64,000 nt of DNA from Micromonospora cathayae (GTDB lineage Bacteria; Actinomycetota; Actinomycetes; Mycobacteriales; Micromonosporaceae), in the NCBI RefSeq assembly GCF_028993575.1, contig NZ_CP118615.1, forward strand, positions 6,043,001 through 6,107,000. Direction: 5' to 3'. A program made the position numbers and the translations under genes. Shown one piece after another: positions 58,332-64,000 of this stretch; position 1 is the stretch's first letter, and every line of letters starts with the position of its first letter. The notes under the pieces were generated by a model. That model saw nothing but the letters and a program-made list of their open reading frames with translations. It was not told the DNA's origin and did no database searches.

Positions 58332-58343
58332 CCTCCACGTGAA
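58332..58343 (-). promoter_or_regulatory. Start-associated CACGTG leader of integrase
   Basis: TTCACGTGGAGG on the minus strand ends four bases before the integrase GTG at 58327. Confidence 0.6.
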
Positions 58344-58521
58344 CAGGCGGCCTCCCGGCGTCGCGGGCTCTGCCGCCAGCCGCACCTATATGCGCAGCAG
58401 TGGGACCGTAACCGGCTCACCTGGTGGAGGCAAGATCGGGCCATCGGCGGACGCCGACGACGCGTCACAGAGCCCGTGATCCCACGGTGATCCCACGGCG
58501 GCAACAACCCGGGAAACGACC

Positions 58522-58559
58522 AAGGCCGCTGACCTGTGTTGTGCCAGGTCAACGGCCTT
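58522..58559 (-). terminator. Hairpin downstream of tRNA-Leu
   Basis: Arms 58522-58535 and 58546-58559 pair over 7+6 bp with one mismatch and a 10-base loop. It lies 19 bases beyond the tRNA 3' end, inside the prophage, and probably ends the tRNA transcript. The rest of 58328-58577 holds a doubled GTGATCCCACGG at 58478-58500 and no gene. Confidence 0.7.
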
Positions 58560-58577
58560 CTACGTGAGTTTTCGTAC

Positions 58578-58625
58578 TGGTGTCCGAGGGGGGACTTGAA
58601 CCCCCACGCCCTATACGGGCACTAG
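58578..58625. other. Likely attachment site (att) within tRNA 3' half
   Basis: Integrases of this class use the 3' half of a tRNA and restore it from the phage copy. The matching att copy must lie left of position 1, so the exact core cannot be read. The T-arm to CCA part is the most likely core. Confidence 0.6.
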
Positions 58626-58664
58626 CACCTCAAGCTAGCGCGTCTGCCATTCCGCCACCCGGAC
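58578..58664 (-). tRNA. tRNA-Leu (anticodon GAG), prophage attachment target
   Basis: The 87-base minus-strand sequence folds as a class II tRNA: acceptor GTCCGGG/CTCGGAC, anticodon stem CTAGC/GCTAG with loop TTGAGGT (anticodon GAG, reading CUC/CUU). A long variable arm follows (TGCCCGTATAGGGCG), then T-arm GGGGG-TTCAAGT-CCCCC, and an encoded CCA. Class II variable arm and identity features mark it as leucine. Its 3' end faces the integrase, as expected for an att site within a tRNA. Confidence 0.95.
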
Positions 58665-58928
58665 CTACATCGTCCAGCCTACCCTGGCCGCCAGAGTGGT
58701 TTTGACCGCCCTCTGGCCGCCCGGCGGGCCGCACGGGGCATTACTTTACACCGCCGATCTCGATCATGCACATCGCGTTCCCCGGCCCCGGAGCAGAGCG
58801 GGTCCGCCCTGGTCAAGCCCATGATCACTGGACAACCCGATGGGAATCCCAGGCGGAACGAAGATCCGGGACAGCTCGTCACACACCCGGGGTGGCGGGT
58901 CACCGTCGGCTACCGGCAGCATGGCGGT

Positions 58929-61496
58929 GTGTCCCAGCCTTCTCCCCTGTCCGCCGTCCGCAACCGGGCTCTCGCCCTCCGTGCCGGAGGCGATGCCGCC
59001 GGCGCCCGTCAGCTCCTCGCGGACACGATCGAGGCGGCCCGCCCTCGGCTGGGCGAGGACCATCCGGACCTGCTGGGCACCGCCCACCTGCTCGCCCGAC
59101 TGCACCGGGAGGCCGACGACCCGCCCGCCGCCCGCCGGGTACTGGAGGAGGCGTTCGCCGCCGGGGAACGCCGCTGGGGCCACGCCGACCCGCTGATGCT
59201 GGCCATCGCGTTCGACCTGGCCGGCGTGGCCGAGGAACTCGGCAACCGGCACGAGGCCCGCCGCAACTACCGACGCGTCGCCAGTGCCGGGCCCGCCGTG
59301 CTCGGCGACGACCATCCGGCGGTACGGACCGCCCGGGAGTACCTCGGTCCGGGCGCACCGCAGCCGGCTCCGGCGGAACCGACGCCGCTCAGCCTGCCCG
59401 GGGACGACCCGACCATGGCGATGACCTCCGTTCCCGCCCCGCGTCAACCGGAGACCGCACCTCGGCCGGCAGTCCACGTCGGCCCACCGGACACCGGTCC
59501 GGTCCCCCCGGCTGTCCCACCGGAACCGACGCCGGTCCGGCATCCGCAGCAGTCCGCGCCCCCGCAGCAGCAGGCTCAGTGGGCCCCACCCCGCCCGCGC
59601 AGCGCGCCCCCGGCCCCACCCGGGCCGTCGGTACCACCGCAGGGCACGCCGGCCCCACCGCAGGTGACACCGGCCACCGCCCCCGGTCCGCAGCACCCGC
59701 AGCAGGACAGGGCACGACCGTTTCCACCGCCGCAGCATCCACAGGATCGGGTACGAGACTCCCCGGCATCGCCGGTCGCCGGGCCGTCCGACAGCGGGGA
59801 GGCATCGCCGATCTCGGCCCCGGCGTCGGCCGGCGAGGAGGCCACCCGGCCGGTCATGGGCCGGGAGTGGGACGAGCCGACCGTACTGGTCCAGCAGATC
59901 AACCCGCTCGACCCGGGGTCTCGGCCGCCTGCCGCCCGATCGTCCACCGCGCCGGCGCCCTCGCCCGGCGAGTCCGCAGGCGGCCCGGCGCCGGTGAGCG
60001 TTCCTCCGGTCAGCGGACCCCCGCACCCCCAACCGGTGAGTGGCCCGCCGCATGCCCGGCCCGTCAGCGGGCCGCCGCACGCCCAGCCCGTCAGTGGGCC
60101 GCCGCACGCCCAGCCCGTCAGTGGGCCGCCCTACGCGCAACCGGTGAGCGGGCCGCCGTACCAGGAGCCGGTGAGCGGGCCGCCCTACGCGCAACCGGTC
60201 AGTGGCCCGCCGTACCAGGAGCCGGTCAGCGCACCGCCCGGTCCGCCGGTCAGCGGACCGCCGGGTTCCCCGGTCAGCGGACCGCCGTACGCCCAGCCGG
60301 TCAGCGCCGTGCCGTACCAGGAGCCGGTCAGCGGACCGCCGGCAGTCACGCCGTACAGCGGGCCGCCGGCAGTCAGCCCGTACAGCGGGCCGCCCGCGCC
60401 CACCTCGTACGACGGCGGGCCGGTGCCGCGCAGTGGACCGCCCGGCCCGGTTGCCACCGGGGTGCCCAGTACGCCGGCGTGGGACCTGATCGACCCGGTG
60501 CAGGGGTCACCGGCCCCGGCCTCCACGTCCGGGCCGGGGGCTGCCGCCCCGGCCTGGCCGGAGGCGACGGTTCCCCGGTCCGGGGTCCCCGCGCCGCGGC
60601 TGGCGCCGGACCCGGCGGTTACCGGTGGCTACCCGACACGGACGGTCGACCAGCCCTGGTCCACGCCCGGCCAGCCCGGTGCCCCGGCCGGACCCGGCCA
60701 GCCCGGTCCGGTAGCGGGGACGGGTCACCCCGGGGCCGTGGCGGCAACAGGTCGTCCCGGTAGCGTGGCGGGGACGGGTCACCACGGGCCCTCGGCGGGG
60801 ACGGGTCACCACGGGCCCTCGGCGGGGACGGGTCACCCCGGGCCCGTGGCGGGAGCAGGCCAGGCCGGTCCCGCAGCGGGATCGGATCACCCCGGCACCG
60901 TCGTCGGAACCGGGCAGCAGGTGGCTCCTGCCGTACCGGACAGGACGACACCGGAGCAGGCGAGCGAGTTCTTTGCGCCCACGTACCTGCAGGTGGTGGA
61001 GAGCCGACCGGCGGCGTACCCGACCGGCGAGCCGGAGTCGCGCGGTGGCCGGCGGTTGCTGGTGGCGGTGGTGGCCGCCGCCGCGGTGGTGGTCGTGGTG
61101 GTGCTGGCCGGCGCGGCGGTGCTGATCGTCAACGTGCTGAACGAACGGACGGCGACCCTGCCGCCGACGGCCGGGGAGCCGGCGCCGGTGCCGGTGCCGA
61201 CGGCCAGTTTCGAACCGCCGGCCGCGCTGCGGTTGCGGGACGACTCGACGAGCATCCGGCTGACCTGGGTGGACCCGTCGGGCGGGGTGGTGCCGTTCGT
61301 GGTGGCCGGTGGGCGGGCCGGGCAGCCGCTGGGGGCGATGGCCACCCTCGACCCGGGCCGGACGAGCTGGACGGTCAACGGGCTGAACCCGCGTGTCGAC
61401 TACTGTTTCACGGTCCTGGCGGTGTACTCGACGGAGCAGTACGCGACGTCCACTCAGGTCTGCACCAGCCGGGAGCCGCGCCCGTCTCCGAGCTGA
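58929..61496 (+). CDS. Host TPR/proline-rich repeat membrane protein with C-terminal fibronectin-III-like domain
   Basis: The protein (855 residues) starts at GTG 58929 (VSQPSPLSAVRNRAL); the frame opens earlier at 58821. Residues about 5-140 form TPR-like helical repeats (GDAAGARQLLADTIEAARPRLGEDHPDLLGTAH type). A very long Pro/Gly/Ser/Thr region with short tandem repeats spans about 150-690. A transmembrane helix (LLVAVVAAAAVVVVVVLAGA) is followed by an external Fn3-like domain ending YCFTVLAVYSTEQYATSTQVC. The cytoplasmic side carries the TPR and linker. It may be a cell-envelope scaffold; its partners are unknown. It lies outside the prophage. Confidence 0.8.
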   Translation: MSQPSPLSAVRNRALALRAGGDAAGARQLLADTIEAARPRLGEDHPDLLGTAHLLARLHREADDPPAARRVLEEAFAAGERRWGHADPLMLAIAFDLAGVAEELGNRHEARRNYRRVASAGPAVLGDDHPAVRTAREYLGPGAPQPAPAEPTPLSLPGDDPTMAMTSVPAPRQPETAPRPAVHVGPPDTGPVPPAVPPEPTPVRHPQQSAPPQQQAQWAPPRPRSAPPAPPGPSVPPQGTPAPPQVTPATAPGPQHPQQDRARPFPPPQHPQDRVRDSPASPVAGPSDSGEASPISAPASAGEEATRPVMGREWDEPTVLVQQINPLDPGSRPPAARSSTAPAPSPGESAGGPAPVSVPPVSGPPHPQPVSGPPHARPVSGPPHAQPVSGPPHAQPVSGPPYAQPVSGPPYQEPVSGPPYAQPVSGPPYQEPVSAPPGPPVSGPPGSPVSGPPYAQPVSAVPYQEPVSGPPAVTPYSGPPAVSPYSGPPAPTSYDGGPVPRSGPPGPVATGVPSTPAWDLIDPVQGSPAPASTSGPGAAAPAWPEATVPRSGVPAPRLAPDPAVTGGYPTRTVDQPWSTPGQPGAPAGPGQPGPVAGTGHPGAVAATGRPGSVAGTGHHGPSAGTGHHGPSAGTGHPGPVAGAGQAGPAAGSDHPGTVVGTGQQVAPAVPDRTTPEQASEFFAPTYLQVVESRPAAYPTGEPESRGGRRLLVAVVAAAAVVVVVVLAGAAVLIVNVLNERTATLPPTAGEPAPVPVPTASFEPPAALRLRDDSTSIRLTWVDPSGGVVPFVVAGGRAGQPLGAMATLDPGRTSWTVNGLNPRVDYCFTVLAVYSTEQYATSTQVCTSREPRPSPS
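60014..60390 (+). repeat. Tandem repeats coding SGPPxxQPV
   Basis: About 14 in-frame units of roughly 27 bp encode variants of PVSGPPYAQ and PVSGPPYQE. They expand the disordered linker of the TPR/Fn3 protein and could vary in number between strains. Confidence 0.85.
60700..60915 (+). repeat. Tandem repeats coding GTGHxGPxA
   Basis: Repeats of about 27 bp, including two identical neighbours at 60775-60828, encode GTGHHGPSA-type units in the same protein. They resemble direct repeats of an array but are coding. Confidence 0.8.
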
Positions 61497-61668
61497 GCCC
61501 GACATACTCCCTGCATACGCTGGGTGTCCGCAGCCGGACGGTGCGGGTTGGCCCGGTATCGACCGGGCCATATGATGGCACCCGGCTCACGGGCGGGTCG
61601 CCGGGGACGGCGCGCCACCCCGGCCCGACGCTCGGGCGAGTCCGATCACATGGGGGAGGCAGCCGGCT

Positions 61669-64000
61669 GTGGCCACCACCGACGACGCCGCCAGCACCGA
61701 CGACACCACCGGCCCGGACGTCACGGCGGGCGGCGGGAAGCGCCGCCGGTCGCGGCTGCGCGGCGGCATGGTCACCATCGGTACGGTCAGCGCGCTGCTG
61801 GCCGCGATGGGCCTGACCGTGCTGAACCTGGGGTACGCCGACAACGCGGTGGCGAACTTCGACGCCTCCTCCTGGTTGTGGAGCACCGCCCGCAGTGAGC
61901 TGGCCCGGGTCAACGGGATCACCGCCAAGGTGGACACCCGGGTCGAGGTGCCGCAGGCGAAGCGCCACCAGATGCAGGTCGCGCAGACCGACCGGCTGCT
62001 GGTGCTGCGGGACCTGAACACCGGTCAGGTCAGCGCCCTGGACCTGGCGACCCTCCAGATCACCGCGACCACCCGGACCACTCCCGGGCTGGGGGTTAAC
62101 GTGGCGTTGCACGAGGACGCCGCGTTCGTGGTGGACGCGGTGCAGGGCGTGGTCCGGCAGTTGGACCCGCGGTCGCTGGTGCCGGTGGGTGAGCCGATCC
62201 AGTATCCGCCGGGCATCACCGGCGGCGCGTTCGACGGCAAGGGCCGGCTGTGGATCGCGGTGCCGAGCGAGGGCACCGTCTCGGCGATCACCGCGGCGAA
62301 GCTGCCGGACCAGCCGGCCTCGGCCGCGAACACCGACGGCGGGTTGAGCCCGAAGCAGATCCGCACCCACACGGTGGCCGACGGCGCGCACGAGCTGGTG
62401 GTCTCCACCCTGGACGACGGGGTGGCGGTGCTGGACCGGACGGCCGGGGCGCTGGTCACGGTACGCGGGGACGAGGTCCGCAAGGTCGCCCTGCCGGCGG
62501 CCGGGCCGGGCACCCTGCCGGCCCGCACCAGCGGCGCGCGGGTGCCGGTGACGGTGCCGGACGCCCGTACGGTGCACGTGGTCGGCGACGACGGGACGGT
62601 GACGGAGTTCACCGTGCCGGGTGCCGGGGCCGGGCTGGAGCCGGCGGTGGCCTGGTCCGGCCGGTTCTACTGTGCCGACGAGACCGGCGGGGTGATCTAC
62701 GCCTTCGACGGCGACGGTCAGCTCGTCGACACCATCAAGGGTCGGGGCTCCCGGGGGCCGGTGGAGCTGGAGGTCCGGGAGAACCACCTGTTCATCAACA
62801 CCCCGGACTCGTCGACCGCCCGGGTGGTGGACGACAAGCACAAGGTCAGCGAGGTCGACAAGTACGCCAACGACGTGTTGGGCGGTGACCCGCCGCCGGC
62901 TCCCCCGCCGCCGCCTCCGCCGAAGAAACCGCAGGTCGGCAAGCCGGGCGCGCCCCGCAACGTGACCGCCGCCGCCGGGGACGCGTCGGCCCGGGTGAGC
63001 TGGCGGGCCGCCCCGAGCAACGGCGCGGAGATCACCCGGTACGTGGTGGAGGGTGGCGGCAAGCAGCTCGAGGTGGGCGCCAACCAGCGGGCGGTGGACG
63101 TCACCGGGCTGACCAACGGCGAGACGTACCGGTTCACGGTGCACGCGGTGAACGCCAAGGGCGCGGGCCCGTCCCGGACCAGCAACCCGGTGGTGCCGAC
63201 GGCGGAGGTGCCGGACGCGCCGACCGAGGTGACCGCGCAGGAACGCCCGGACGGCACGGTCCGGGTCCGCTGGCCGGCGGCCGACGGGCAGGGCGCGAAG
63301 ATCGGCAAGTACGTGGTGACCGCCGCGTCGGCCGGAGCGAACGCGCCGGCCGGCGAGACGAAGGGCACCGAGCTGGTGGTGCCGGCCGGTGAGCTGGAGT
63401 ACGGCCGGCAGTACGCGTTCACCGTGGTCGCGGTGAACGACCGGGGAGCCGGGTCGAAGGCGTCGCCGGTGAGCAACACGGTGGTGCCGTTCACCGCGCC
63501 CGAGCGGCCTGCGGACCTGCGGGCGGCCACCGTGCCGGACCGGCCGGGCGCGGTGGTGGCCGACTGGACCCCGGCGGTCGACAACGGCCGGCCGGTGACG
63601 AAGTACCAGGTCGAGGTGGGCGGGAAGACCGTCGAGGTGACCGACACCCGGGCCACCGTGGACGGGCTGGGCAACGGGCAAAACGTCACGGTGACGGTGA
63701 AGGCCGTCAACGAGGCCGGGCCGGGCGGGGCGGCCACCGACACCGCGCGGACCGTCGCCGAGCCCCGGGTGACCGTAACCGGGTCGTCGACCACCGCCAC
63801 CTCGGTCACGGTGAACGTCACCGTGGACGCCGGCGGCGGGCAGGCCACCTGCACGATCACCGCCGACGGCCGGACCGGCAAGGGCAACTGCACGTCGCTG
63901 AGCATCGCCGGGCTGTCGCCGGGCACGTCGTACCCGGTGACGGTGACCGCGGCCAACGCCGCCGGCCAGGGCACCGCGAAGACCACCGCGACCACCAAGC
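61669..64000 (+). CDS. Host fibronectin type III repeat protein, cut by window edge
   Basis: The frame opens at GTG 61669, nine bases after GGGGGAGG, and stays open to position 64000 (777 codons). A short cytoplasmic start is followed by a basic patch (KRRRSRLRGG) and a transmembrane helix (MVTIGTVSALLAAMGLTVLNLG). A region of about 350 residues resembling a beta-propeller-type extracellular domain comes next. After a proline stretch (PPPAPPPPPPPKK, about 403-415), at least three Fn3 domains follow, starting at PGAPRNVTAAAGD, VPDAPTEVTAQE and APERPADLRAAT. The C-terminus lies outside the window. It is probably a surface-anchored host protein. Confidence 0.85.
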   Translation, partial: MATTDDAASTDDTTGPDVTAGGGKRRRSRLRGGMVTIGTVSALLAAMGLTVLNLGYADNAVANFDASSWLWSTARSELARVNGITAKVDTRVEVPQAKRHQMQVAQTDRLLVLRDLNTGQVSALDLATLQITATTRTTPGLGVNVALHEDAAFVVDAVQGVVRQLDPRSLVPVGEPIQYPPGITGGAFDGKGRLWIAVPSEGTVSAITAAKLPDQPASAANTDGGLSPKQIRTHTVADGAHELVVSTLDDGVAVLDRTAGALVTVRGDEVRKVALPAAGPGTLPARTSGARVPVTVPDARTVHVVGDDGTVTEFTVPGAGAGLEPAVAWSGRFYCADETGGVIYAFDGDGQLVDTIKGRGSRGPVELEVRENHLFINTPDSSTARVVDDKHKVSEVDKYANDVLGGDPPPAPPPPPPPKKPQVGKPGAPRNVTAAAGDASARVSWRAAPSNGAEITRYVVEGGGKQLEVGANQRAVDVTGLTNGETYRFTVHAVNAKGAGPSRTSNPVVPTAEVPDAPTEVTAQERPDGTVRVRWPAADGQGAKIGKYVVTAASAGANAPAGETKGTELVVPAGELEYGRQYAFTVVAVNDRGAGSKASPVSNTVVPFTAPERPADLRAATVPDRPGAVVADWTPAVDNGRPVTKYQVEVGGKTVEVTDTRATVDGLGNGQNVTVTVKAVNEAGPGGAATDTARTVAEPRVTVTGSSTTATSVTVNVTVDAGGGQATCTITADGRTGKGNCTSLSIAGLSPGTSYPVTVTAANAAGQGTAKTTATTK

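Larger units (their letters stand above)
1..58577. mobile_element. Integrated siphovirus-type prophage, left end outside window
   Basis: The stretch carries a complete phage set: tyrosine integrase, excisionase-like gene, small and large terminase, portal, MuF/protease, major capsid, head-tail proteins, tail tube, frameshifted tail chaperones, tape measure, minor tail proteins and endolysin. The right boundary is placed at the 3' end of a tRNA-Leu gene next to the integrase, the usual target of this integrase class. No second att copy lies in the window, so the left end is beyond position 1. Gene order of the head and tail modules is conserved, but two foreign blocks break it: an about 15 kb cargo block between terminase and portal, and a rightward regulator/lysis block between tail chaperones and tape measure. 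Whether the prophage is inducible cannot be judged from sequence. Confidence 0.93.

Noticed and set aside
58328..58552. N-terminal extension of integrase
   Set aside because: The extra residues are not integrase-like, and the GTG at 58327 has a strong GGAGG and the shared CACGTG leader.
60700..60915. Repeat array resembling CRISPR or a satellite
   Set aside because: The repeats are in frame within a host protein and encode GTGHxGPxA units without unique spacers.
61408..63681. Long minus-strand open frame
   Set aside because: Antisense to the fibronectin-III protein; the plus frame has a good ribosome site, a membrane helix and three Fn3 domains.

Overview
The window is very GC-rich, with dense four-base (ATGA/GTGA) overlaps, many GTG/TTG starts and HTH/DUF5753-DUF397 regulators. 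This fits an actinomycete, most likely a Micromonosporaceae (Micromonospora-like) chromosome. About positions 1-58577 are an integrated tailed prophage of siphovirus type that continues past the left edge. Its right end is a tRNA-Leu gene (58578-58664, minus) lying next to a tyrosine integrase. From about 58.7 kb rightward the genes look like host: a TPR/proline-rich/fibronectin-III membrane protein and a large fibronectin-III protein cut by the window edge.

The prophage reads mostly leftward. From right to left: integrase and a small zinc-ribbon gene; a divergent excisionase-like gene; a phage tRNA-like element; a Mom/methyltransferase-like DNA-modification gene with a ParB-domain partner; a short protein resembling the Acb2/Tad1 cyclic-nucleotide sponges; small and large terminase; a ParB-like protein and two zinc-finger genes. 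A cargo block of about 15 kb (about 31.7-47.2 kb) then interrupts the late operon. The late genes resume with portal, MuF/protease fusion, major capsid, an accessory leftward block (17.7-22.1 kb), tail tube, head-tail completion proteins and the frameshifted tail chaperones. A rightward block (8.1-13.7 kb) sits between the tail chaperones and the tape measure; it holds an HTH/DUF397 regulator pair, three small genes, endolysin, membrane/holin-like proteins and a secreted moron. Tape measure and minor tail genes follow to the left edge.

The cargo block holds a NACHT-type STAND ATPase (frameshifted near its C-terminus), a tandem RusA-like protein, an Abi-like protein, a complete type III restriction-modification pair with an unknown upstream partner, and an HTH-TPR regulator divergent from a hexapeptide acyltransferase and acyl-CoA-dehydrogenase pair, plus a NUDIX gene. 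The NACHT gene is flanked by two diverged direct copies of a segment of about 360 bp (portal start plus a small membrane-protein gene). The right copy is dead, which suggests how the module entered. A DUF4238 gene sits antisense inside the capsid operon as a further moron.

Three regulatory patterns recur. Three leftward promoters share a near-identical -10 region (TACAATGAwTATGTAC) with TGTAC palindromes. At least six genes, including integrase, carry a start-associated TTCACGTGGAGR leader. Two rightward transcripts carry a GTGCCA-N3-TGGCAC operator near the HTH regulator. Strong hairpin terminators separate the blocks.
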